Source: an uncultured Clostridia bacterium (GTDB lineage: Bacteria > Bacillota > Clostridia > Oscillospirales > CAG-272). From it: 11,337 bases of DNA. A program made the position numbers and the translations under genes. The DNA is taken from assembly GCA_937893945.1 (NCBI GenBank), contig CALCTA010000025.1, positions 1-11,337 on the forward strand, read 5' to 3'. The notes under the pieces were generated by a model. That model worked only from the letters and a program-made list of their open reading frames with translations. It was not told the origin of the DNA and did no database searches. This document shows, piece after piece, positions 1-6,262 of this stretch (position 1 is its first letter; each line of letters starts with the position of its first letter).

Positions 1-853
1 CCACGTTGCCGATGTCGCCGGAAAAGACGATGGAACGGCTCTCCCCACCCTCGGTCAAGTCGAGGCGGATGGAGGCGCTGCCCAAGAGATGGCCTGCGTC
101 GATGAAGGTGGCCTTCACCCCCTCGCAGACCTCCACCACCTCGCCGTACTCCACGGTGGTGAGGAACTCGGGGACGCGCATGGCATCGGCCACGGTGTAG
201 ATAGGCTCAATTTCGGGGCGGCCTGCACGCTTATTCTTCTTGTTCTGATACTCGGCATCCCTCTCTTGAATGTGACCGGAATCTGCCAGCATGATGCTGA
301 GAAGATCGGCGGTGAGGCGGGTGGTGATAATGCGGCCCGTAAAGCCGTTTTTAATGAGCATGGGCACGCGGCCGGAGTGGTCGATGTGGGCGTGGGTAAT
401 GAGCACGGCATCGATGGCGGCGGGGTTAAAGGGCAGATAGGTATTGTCGATCTCGTCACGACCCTGCTGCAAACCGCACTCCACAAGGATCTTTTTGCCG
501 TTTACCTCGCAGGTGGGAAGATCCTTTACGTACTCGGTTATTCTGATAGGCTGACCGACCTCACCGCCAATGTCGCGCAGAAAGTCGTTGCCCGTGCCTA
601 CCGCGCAGTAGTAGATCTCGTTTTCAAGCTCTACCTCTGCCGTATCGTTAACGAATCTGTTAATAGTTCCGTCGCCGCCACATACAACGATAGCGCAGTC
701 CTTCTTGTCTGAAAGAAAAGCCGAGTAGTTGGTTATCTTGGTCATATCCGCGTATCCCTCAACGCTGCCGTCAAGCTTTCCCTCAAGGGATCTCGCTGTT
801 TCCTCGCATTTGCCTTTGCCTGCCATAGGATTGTAAAGAACGTAATAATTCAT
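1..853 (-). CDS. Lipid kinase N-terminal half joined in frame to beta-CASP metallo-beta-lactamase (partial, possibly chimeric)
   Basis: The frame opens at ATG 853-851 behind a good AAGGAG ribosome binding site and stays open for 284 codons to the left edge, so the 3' end is missing. Residues 1 to about 115 look like a DAGK/YegS-type lipid kinase: an N-terminal NPMAGKGK loop (8-15), the nucleotide-binding GGDGT (59-63) and GTGND (86-90). Such kinases phosphorylate diacylglycerol or related lipids with ATP. From about residue 117 the protein instead reads as a beta-CASP metallo-beta-lactamase (RNA exonuclease-like): CGLQQG, the zinc motif HAHIDH (154-159), DAGH (His 255) and SGDIGN (278-283). 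The kinase lacks its C-terminal domain, and the hydrolase lacks its usual first 20 or so residues with the TGS segment. GC rises from roughly 48% in the kinase part to about 65% at 1-420. I see no stop or frameshift. Each half is confidently assigned; whether the fusion is real is doubtful. Confidence 0.75.
   Translation of the reverse strand, partial: MNYYVLYNPMAGKGKCEETARSLEGKLDGSVEGYADMTKITNYSAFLSDKKDCAIVVCGGDGTINRFVNDTAEVELENEIYYCAVGTGNDFLRDIGGEVGQPIRITEYVKDLPTCEVNGKKILVECGLQQGRDEIDNTYLPFNPAAIDAVLITHAHIDHSGRVPMLIKNGFTGRIITTRLTADLLSIMLADSGHIQERDAEYQNKKNKRAGRPEIEPIYTVADAMRVPEFLTTVEYGEVVEVCEGVKATFIDAGHLLGSASIRLDLTEGGESRSIVFSGDIGNV
485..515 (-). other. Junction between lipid-kinase and metallo-hydrolase coding sequence
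   Basis: The translation here passes through LPTCEVNGKKILVE. DAG kinases of this type commonly have a 'DLPxVxVNG' segment after GTGNDF, and beta-CASP hydrolases commonly start with a strand like 'LEVNGKKILVDCG'. The change of family therefore falls on a stretch both genes could share almost exactly. That is where homology-driven recombination or a k-mer-based assembly error would be expected. The base-composition step lies slightly to its left, near 420-440. Confidence 0.5.
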
Positions 854-919
854 AGATGATTCTCCTTTGCATATTTTGACAACTATATTCTACAACAATA
901 GTTTCAACTCTTCTTCAAT

Positions 920-949
920 TTTATATCAACATTTGTTGATTTTCGTCAT
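920..949 (-). promoter_or_regulatory. Candidate promoter for the lipid-kinase gene
   Basis: Read on the minus strand, TATAAA (925-920) is preceded by TGA, giving an extended -10. Eighteen bases further upstream is ATGACG (949-944), a 4/6 match to TTGACA. The expected start of transcription is near 913, leaving a leader of about 60 bases before ATG 853. The inverted repeat at 925-940 lies between the two boxes. The -35 match is modest, so this is a candidate only. Confidence 0.4.
925..940. repeat. Palindrome ATCAACA-TT-TGTTGAT, operator-like
   Basis: The two seven-base arms are perfect inverted repeats separated by TT. The element sits in the spacer of the candidate minus-strand promoter. Its right arm plus flank (TGTTGATTTT, 934-943) is repeated exactly at 1029-1038, over the -35 box of the plus-strand operon. 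A GTCATAT word is also repeated at 945-951 and 1020-1026. The arrangement suits binding by a dimeric regulator acting on both promoters. No regulator gene of that type is in the window, and an AT-rich region can produce such repeats by chance. Confidence 0.4.
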
Positions 950-1030
950 ATTTTTGGAAATATCTCTGTTTATATCTATCAAAACCATTAAATAAAGTTC
1001 GCAAAACCGCCATAAATTTGTCATATAATG

Positions 1031-1059
1031 TTGATTTTTGCGGTCGCTTGTGCTATAAT
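1031..1059 (+). promoter_or_regulatory. Sigma-A-type promoter of the seven-gene lipid operon
   Basis: TTGATT (1031-1036) is followed after exactly 17 bases by a perfect TATAAT (1054-1059), with an extended -10 TG at 1051-1052. Transcription should begin near 1066, giving a leader of about 30 bases to the GTG start at 1097. No riboswitch-like structure fits in that leader. It is the best promoter I find for genes 1097-8845, which otherwise have no clear internal promoter. Confidence 0.75.
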
Positions 1060-1096
1060 AAAATTTGTATAGTTTATTTTTTGTGAGGAACGGAAC

Positions 1097-3013
1097 GTGA
1101 AATTAAACAACATTGCAAATTTCGATAATATCGACGATTACGTCGATGCGAAGCTTTCTGAATACTCCGCACGCGAAAAAAGCTTTGAGACTCTTTTTGA
1201 GTTTATGTTCTCCGAAAAAAATAACGTTATGGCAGAATTCTCCGACGGCTATCGGATAAGAAAGCACACCTACGGCGAGGTAAAGGAGCATATTCTCCGC
1301 ACCGCGCCCGCGCTTGACGCCGCGCTCGGTGAACTTCCGGCGGACTGCCTTGTCGGTCTTTATATGTCAAACTCGCTCGAGTGGATAGAAATATTCTGGC
1401 AGATACTCATCTGCGGATACCGTCCTCTGCTTATGAACACCCGTCTTCCCGACGAGGTGCTTGAGGATATACTCTCTCTCCACAAGGTCGGCGCGGTCGT
1501 CTCTGACGGAAAGATATTCTCTGTAAAGACCGTGCTTGCAAGCGAGATAGCAGAGAGCAATGCCGCGCCCGTAAAGAAGGATTTCGGCAGCGAGGTTCTG
1601 TTTATGTCCTCGGGAACTACCGATAAGGTAAAGCTCTGCGCATATACCGGCGAGAATTTCTTCTGGCAGATATGCGACAGCCGCAATATCATAAAGCAAT
1701 GCCCTAAGATAAAGGAGCATTACAACGGCGAGCTCAAGCAGCTCACACTTCTGCCCTTCTACCACGTGTTCGGCTTTATCGCCGTATATCTTTGGTTCGG
1801 CTTCTTCTCACGCACCTTTGTTTTTCCCAAGGATCTCAATCCCGCTACCGTGCAGAACACCATCAAAAAGCACGCCGTAACGCATATATTTGCGGTTCCT
1901 ATGGTGTGGGAAAGAATATATAAGGCGGCAGTAAAAAAGGTCAAGGAAAAGGGAGACTCAACCTACAAGCGATTCCGATTCGCACTGTCTGTTTCAAACG
2001 CGTTCGGCTCTCTCGGAGACTCGTTTGCGAGGGCTTCTCTTAAAGAGGTCAGAGAAAATCTCTTTGGCGACAGCGTCAGATTTCTTATCTCGGGCGGCGG
2101 TGGACTTGCCCCCGACGTATTCAGATTCTTCAACGGCATAGGCTATCACCTCGCCAACGGCTACGGCATGACCGAGATAGGCATTACCTCTGTTGAAAAG
2201 AGCAACTCGAAGAAGCTTCTCAACTCGGCGTCTGTCGGCGCTCCGTTCGGATATACCGAATACAGAGTTACCGATGACGGTGAGCTTACCGTCAGAGGAA
2301 GAACTATGGCAAGCAGGATACTTACGGGCGACGAGGAAAGAGTTACCGACTTTGACGCTTGGTTTGCCACTAAAGATCTTGTTTCGGTAAATAACGGAAG
2401 ATATTATATAAACGGACGTGTAGATGATCTCATCATCTGCGCAAACGGTGAAAACCTCAATCCTACGTTGCTTGAGCCTGTGCTCAAAGTTGAAGGCTGT
2501 GATGCGGTATGTCTCTTTGCTCTCCCGGGCGGTGTACCCGTCCTTATAGCGTCTGTCCTCGGTTGCTTCTCGCAGACCCAGTTCAACGCTATATTCGACA
2601 GACTTGATAAGGCACTTGTGGAAACAAAGCTTGAAAAAACCGTATCAAAGGTAGTGCTTACGTCCGACGGACTTATGGGTGCTAACGATTTCAAGATAAG
2701 TCGCCGCAAGGTGAGAGAAAAGTATCTCTCAGGCGGCTTTAACCTCATAGAGCGAGGAAGCATAACCGAAAAGATAGAGGAAATGCTCTCAGATCTTGAA
2801 CGCGAGGTTATAGAATGCTTTGCGACAGCTCTTGAGCGCAACCCCGAGGAAATATCGCCAAACGCAAATTTCTTCCTTGATCTTGGCGGCTCAAGCCTTG
2901 ATTATTTTACACTGCTTGGACTTCTGAAGGACAAGTACGGCATATCTCTCCCCGACGACGATAAAGAAAAGCTTTTCACAGTACGCGACTTTTGCGAATT
3001 TATAAAAAATTGA
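1097..3013 (+). CDS. AMP-forming acyl ligase with C-terminal carrier-protein domain
   Basis: This 638-residue member of the ANL adenylating superfamily is expected to activate a carboxylic acid, probably a fatty acid, as acyl-AMP and load it onto a phosphopantetheine thiol. Visible motifs are the ATP loop SSGTTDKVK (171-179, a variant of SGTTGxPKG that keeps the Lys), LPFYHVFG (219-226), NGYGMTE (354-360), TKDL (425-428, keeping the Asp of TGDL), GRVDD (440-444) and the C-terminal catalytic Lys in NDFKIS (K533). Residues from about 555 to 638 form an acyl-carrier domain with DLGGSSLD, putting the phosphopantetheine on Ser 600. The residue before that Ser is Ser rather than Asp, so the site resembles peptidyl carriers. 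The start is GTG, behind GAGG at 1085-1088 with eight bases of spacing; an ATG further in would cut the conserved N-terminal region. It is the first gene of the operon. Substrate and acceptor are not deducible, and the deviant ATP loop could mean altered activity. Confidence 0.85.
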   Translation: MKLNNIANFDNIDDYVDAKLSEYSAREKSFETLFEFMFSEKNNVMAEFSDGYRIRKHTYGEVKEHILRTAPALDAALGELPADCLVGLYMSNSLEWIEIFWQILICGYRPLLMNTRLPDEVLEDILSLHKVGAVVSDGKIFSVKTVLASEIAESNAAPVKKDFGSEVLFMSSGTTDKVKLCAYTGENFFWQICDSRNIIKQCPKIKEHYNGELKQLTLLPFYHVFGFIAVYLWFGFFSRTFVFPKDLNPATVQNTIKKHAVTHIFAVPMVWERIYKAAVKKVKEKGDSTYKRFRFALSVSNAFGSLGDSFARASLKEVRENLFGDSVRFLISGGGGLAPDVFRFFNGIGYHLANGYGMTEIGITSVEKSNSKKLLNSASVGAPFGYTEYRVTDDGELTVRGRTMASRILTGDEERVTDFDAWFATKDLVSVNNGRYYINGRVDDLIICANGENLNPTLLEPVLKVEGCDAVCLFALPGGVPVLIASVLGCFSQTQFNAIFDRLDKALVETKLEKTVSKVVLTSDGLMGANDFKISRRKVREKYLSGGFNLIERGSITEKIEEMLSDLEREVIECFATALERNPEEISPNANFFLDLGGSSLDYFTLLGLLKDKYGISLPDDDKEKLFTVRDFCEFIKN

Positions 3014-3014
3014 T

Positions 3015-3020
3015 GGAGGA
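3015..3020 (+). promoter_or_regulatory. Ribosome binding site fixing the transporter start at 3025
   Basis: GGAGGA lies four bases before ATG 3025. The frame is open further upstream, with in-frame start codons at 2992 and 3013, but those have no comparable site. The ATG at 3013 even overlaps this GGAGG. The start at 3025 also gives a conventional transporter N-terminus. Confidence 0.7.
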
Positions 3021-3024
3021 AAAA

Positions 3025-4899
3025 ATGACAGGCACGCGCGAAATCAAATCTCTCGATAAGTCCTGGAAGGAATTTTTATTTGCCTTCTCGGGATTTGGAC
3101 CTAACTTTCTTATGGTACTTATGGGCGCTTATTTTACCGATGCGCTCAACCCCGCGGCGTTTGAGGGCAACTCTACCTATCAGACCATAGCAGGCGGCGC
3201 TTGCTTTATTTTACCCGCAATATTCCCTATTTTATACGCTATCGCTAAGGCTTTTGACGGAGTTATAGACATTCCGTTCGCATACATAACCGACACGCTC
3301 TCTACACGTTGGGGTAGGCGCAGACCTGCTATCGCAGTTTGCTTTATCCCTATGGTATTGGGCTTCGTGCTTTCTTGGATACCGATCGGAGGAGCGGAAA
3401 ATCAGCTTCTTAACACTATCTGGATAATCCTTTGGAATATGGTGTTCTTTGCGAGCTACACTATGTGTCTTATTGCCTTTTACGGCTCACTCTCTACGGC
3501 GTGCAGCGACGAGCCTCAAAGACTGAGAGTGTCGGGATATAAGTCCTTCTTTGACACCATCTCATATTGCATAGTATATGCGCTCGTTCCCCTGCTTCTC
3601 GACCTTATGAAGATGCACGTCAATATATTCGTGTTCTTCTGCACTCCTTTGATGCTGACTATGCTTATTCCTCTCTTCCTTATCAAAGAGGGCGAAAAGT
3701 ACGGCTATCCCGAAAATAAAGATCTTAAGCCTGAAAAGATCTCTATTGCAGAGAGCATCAAGCTCACCTTCCAGAACAGAGTATTCAGAAGATGGACCTA
3801 CGTAAACTGTTGCTCATTCTTCGGACTTCAGATGTTCCTCTCTGCGATGAACGGAATGATAATCGGCGGCATGGGATTTGACGGTGCCGGTATGGCTATC
3901 GCCAACACCTGCGCGTTCGCGCCCGTTCCGGTAATGCTTTACCTTTTCAACAAATCCAAGGCTAAATGGGGTGTCCGCGCTACCTATCAGAGCTGTTTAC
4001 TGCTCTTTGCGGTCGCTATTATGTCCTTCTTCTTCGCTTCGACCTTCGTATGCGGAACGAATAACGTACCGCTTCAGTTTGCTATCTCCTGCACGGGAAG
4101 CGTGTGCGGAAGCTGGGCGATAGGCGCGTTCTTTATGATGCCCTATCTCGCTCCCGCTCAGATCGCGAGCGTAGAGCAGAAGCTCACGGGAAGAAATCAC
4201 ACTGCAATGTACTTTGCAGGCAACGCAGTTACCACGTCTATCGTAGGCGCTATCTCGGGCTCTCTTGTATATGAGTACATCAAGAACCTCTTCATTTCAA
4301 AGGAAGCAAGCGGAATAGTCTGGGCGCAGAGCGCGCAGAGTGCCGCCGAAGAGTTTGGACTTGGCACTGACATCTCCTCGGTATTTAACCTTGGCAACCT
4401 GCTCGTTCCCTTTATAGTTTGCGCATCCTGCCTTGGCGGATTCTTCCTCGCCTTCAAGATGCCTAAGGACTACACCCCCGACGTTCTCGCAAGAGAATTC
4501 AAGAATATGGATCCGAGCCTTGACATCTCCGAGTTTGAGAACATAGAGGAAAAGCATGAGAAGAAGGAGGTCATCTTCGTTCAGATAGGACTTTCTGTTC
4601 TCTCAGGCTTCATTTTCGGCTTTATCTGGCTTGCGTTTATCCTCAAGTCCGCAAAGGAGCTTGCAGGCACTAAGAAGCGTCTCCTCTGTTGGCTTCTCTC
4701 CTGCCTCGTTCCCTTCGCTTCGATATATTTCTTCCTCAAGCTTCGCAGAGACCTGCTTGAAGCCGCTAAGGCTCGCGGAATTGATATGAAGATAAGCAAG
4801 GCGGCACTCATCATCAGCGCGATACTTCTTCCCATTGCGCCCGTCAACGTAGTGGCGCTCTCGCTCATCCAGCATAAGATAAACAAGCTTTACGCTTAA
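3025..4899 (+). CDS. MFS transporter of the MelB/GPH type with extra C-terminal membrane domain
   Basis: This 624-residue integral membrane protein has about twelve hydrophobic segments in residues 15-478 and carries the GPH-family loop between helices 2 and 3, AFDGVIDIPFAYITD...GRRRP (76-101). Known members are cation-coupled sugar symporters, but the animal lysophosphatidylcholine symporter MFSD2A has the same fold. That makes a lysolipid or other amphiphilic cargo plausible next to acyltransferases (inference). A charged linker (about 480-514) leads to a further domain of about 110 residues with three hydrophobic segments (about 516-540, 551-571, 592-616) and a KLRRDL motif. It faintly resembles DUF4234-type domains. 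Normal GPH proteins stop near 450-500 residues, so this extension is unusual. The gene starts 11 bases after the upstream ligase and is clearly in its operon. Family assignment is firm; cargo and the tail's role are unknown. Confidence 0.85.
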   Translation: MTGTREIKSLDKSWKEFLFAFSGFGPNFLMVLMGAYFTDALNPAAFEGNSTYQTIAGGACFILPAIFPILYAIAKAFDGVIDIPFAYITDTLSTRWGRRRPAIAVCFIPMVLGFVLSWIPIGGAENQLLNTIWIILWNMVFFASYTMCLIAFYGSLSTACSDEPQRLRVSGYKSFFDTISYCIVYALVPLLLDLMKMHVNIFVFFCTPLMLTMLIPLFLIKEGEKYGYPENKDLKPEKISIAESIKLTFQNRVFRRWTYVNCCSFFGLQMFLSAMNGMIIGGMGFDGAGMAIANTCAFAPVPVMLYLFNKSKAKWGVRATYQSCLLLFAVAIMSFFFASTFVCGTNNVPLQFAISCTGSVCGSWAIGAFFMMPYLAPAQIASVEQKLTGRNHTAMYFAGNAVTTSIVGAISGSLVYEYIKNLFISKEASGIVWAQSAQSAAEEFGLGTDISSVFNLGNLLVPFIVCASCLGGFFLAFKMPKDYTPDVLAREFKNMDPSLDISEFENIEEKHEKKEVIFVQIGLSVLSGFIFGFIWLAFILKSAKELAGTKKRLLCWLLSCLVPFASIYFFLKLRRDLLEAAKARGIDMKISKAALIISAILLPIAPVNVVALSLIQHKINKLYA

Positions 4900-4929
4900 T
4901 AATTTAAATAATACAGAGATAAATCTAAA

Positions 4930-5577
4930 ATGATATTTTTATTTACCTGGTTCGTTAAGATAACGGGGTGGATACCCTACAAGCTCTTTGTCCGTCCTAA
5001 GATACATTACGAGGACAAGAGTGTGCAGAACCGCAAGATAAAGGGCAGCGCGATAGTCATTTCCAATCACAACGATCTGCTTGATTTTGCCGTAACTATG
5101 TTCACCTTTCCCACGCGCACGCTTCGTTGCGCCGTGGCAGAGGTACTGTTCAAAAAGAACTTTTTTATGGTGTTGTTCTTAAAGCTTATGGGAACGATAC
5201 GCGTTGACAGAGATATTCACGACTTTTCATTTCTCGGAAAATGCAAAAACATTCTTTCGCGCGGCGGAGTAGTGGAGATATATCCCGAGGCAAGACTTCC
5301 CGAGCCTGATGAGGAACGCCCTCTCGAGTTCAAAACAAGTGCCATATATCTGGCGCTTGAAAGCGGTGTGCCGATAATTCCTATCTGCAACAACGCTCAG
5401 TACTTTACAAAAAATCCTTTGCGCGTTATGATAGGCAAGCCTATCGACGTTCGCGCGCTTTATCGCGACGACCTCTCCGAAAAAGAAAACATTGAAAGTA
5501 TTAATGCTTACGTAAGGGGAAAGATCATTGAATACCGAAACCAGATCCGTCTCATCGACGAAGGAAACCAAAAATAA
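4930..5577 (+). CDS. PlsC-type 1-acyl-glycerol-3-phosphate acyltransferase-like protein (first of two)
   Basis: The 215-residue protein has the LPLAT acyltransferase layout: H(X4)D as NHNDLLD (catalytic His 47, Asp 52), the acceptor-phosphate-binding block GTIRVDRD (88-95), the third block YPEARLPEPDEE (118-129), and VPIIPI (147-152). The third block normally reads FPEG; here Gly is replaced by Ala, though Glu 120 is kept, so acceptor choice may differ from ordinary lysophosphatidate. A hydrophobic N-terminus (1-20) suggests membrane attachment. Such enzymes transfer an acyl group from acyl-ACP or acyl-CoA to a lysolipid hydroxyl. Its ribosome binding site is weak (AGAG at 4915-4918, about 11 bases upstream), and the 30-base gap before it is the second largest in the operon. 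Its 3' end overlaps the next gene by 50 bases. Confidence 0.85.
   Translation: MIFLFTWFVKITGWIPYKLFVRPKIHYEDKSVQNRKIKGSAIVISNHNDLLDFAVTMFTFPTRTLRCAVAEVLFKKNFFMVLFLKLMGTIRVDRDIHDFSFLGKCKNILSRGGVVEIYPEARLPEPDEERPLEFKTSAIYLALESGVPIIPICNNAQYFTKNPLRVMIGKPIDVRALYRDDLSEKENIESINAYVRGKIIEYRNQIRLIDEGNQK
5514..5520 (+). promoter_or_regulatory. Ribosome binding site supporting the TTG start at 5528
   Basis: AAGGGGA sits seven bases before TTG 5528, inside the end of the preceding acyltransferase gene. There is no in-frame ATG between 5528 and the conserved part of the second acyltransferase, and a later CTG at 5612 lacks such a site. The TTG start is therefore preferred, although it creates a 50-base gene overlap. 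Confidence 0.6.
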
Positions 5578-6262
5578 TAAGAACAAGAAAAAGAAGAAAA
5601 AAGAACGCCTGAATAACTTTGCCTACGACTTCGTTAAGGTAACGGGCGCGATACCCACGGTAATCGCGCTTCGCCCGAGAATTCTCAAACCGTACGGCAG
5701 ATGCAAGGTAAAGGGCGGATTTCTTATCTCCGCGAACCATTGTAGCTTTATTGACCCGATAGTAATTCTCTGCTCCTTTTGGTCACGCAGAGTATATAGC
5801 CTTGCTACCAAGGATCTCTTCAGCACCAAACTCAAAGCATTTTTCTTTAACTGTGTGAACTGTATCCCCGTAGATAAGGAAAATTTCAGTCTGAATTCCT
5901 TTCACGCCGTGGTCAAAAGGCTTAAGGGCGGCAAGGTAGTGGCTATTTTCCCCGAGGGGCAGGTAACCGTGGGTAGTGCTGACGTGGGCGCGTTCAAGTC
6001 GGGCGCTATACTTATGGCTAACACCGCAAACGTTCCGATCGTTCCTCTCTACTTAGCTCCGCCGAGAAAATGGTATCACCGCAGAGTTGCGGTGCTTGGC
6101 AGTCCCGTCAACGTGCGCGAGATGTGCGGACTTCGCCCAAGTGTTACCGAGCTTGACGAGGTCAGCAAATACCTTCACGAGCGAGAGAACGAGCTCAAGG
6201 AATTCTATTATTCAAAATATCCCGAGGCAAGATCCTCGGAGAAATCTACGGAGGATGCATAA
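5528..6262 (+). CDS. PlsC-type acyltransferase (second of two)
   Basis: This 244-residue LPLAT family protein has NHCSFID (His 71, Asp 76), a second block CIPVDKE (112-118), a canonical third block FPEGQ (141-145) and VPIVPLYLA (169-177). All catalytic elements are present, so it should be an active acyl-ACP/acyl-CoA-dependent acyltransferase working at the membrane surface. Residues 12-27 are very Lys-rich (KETKNNKNKKKKKKER), encoded by an A-rich tract at about 5560-5605. This may bind anionic lipid head groups or simply be a start-proximal tail. The core begins near residue 28. It is clearly diverged from its tandem partner, which suggests the two acylate different positions or acceptors. 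TTG is an inferred start. Its stop codon directly abuts the ATG of the following ligase. Confidence 0.85.
   Translation: MNTETRSVSSTKETKNNKNKKKKKKERLNNFAYDFVKVTGAIPTVIALRPRILKPYGRCKVKGGFLISANHCSFIDPIVILCSFWSRRVYSLATKDLFSTKLKAFFFNCVNCIPVDKENFSLNSFHAVVKRLKGGKVVAIFPEGQVTVGSADVGAFKSGAILMANTANVPIVPLYLAPPRKWYHRRVAVLGSPVNVREMCGLRPSVTELDEVSKYLHERENELKEFYYSKYPEARSSEKSTEDA

Noticed and set aside
89..712. Long plus-strand open frame of 207 codons opposite the lipid kinase/hydrolase gene
   Set aside because: The minus strand carries recognisable kinase and hydrolase motifs throughout, and the plus-strand translation matches no family I recognise and has no good ribosome binding site. High GC on the left lowers stop frequency and explains the open frame.
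1024..1029. A second TATAAT upstream of the main -10
   Set aside because: No acceptable -35 lies at 16-18 bases upstream; the nearest, TTCGCA, is 20 bases away. The TATAAT at 1054-1059 has an extended TG and a well-spaced TTGATT.
2992..3024. Longer transporter N-terminus starting at 2992 or 3013
   Set aside because: GGAGGA at 3015-3020 directs initiation to ATG 3025. The extra residues come from the end of the ligase gene and are not membrane-like.
5590..5605. A-rich run that could be a frameshift slippery site at the start of the second acyltransferase
   Set aside because: In the zero frame the run reads AAG AAA AAA GAA, which is not the A_AAA_AAG arrangement, and the downstream frame is already intact without a shift.
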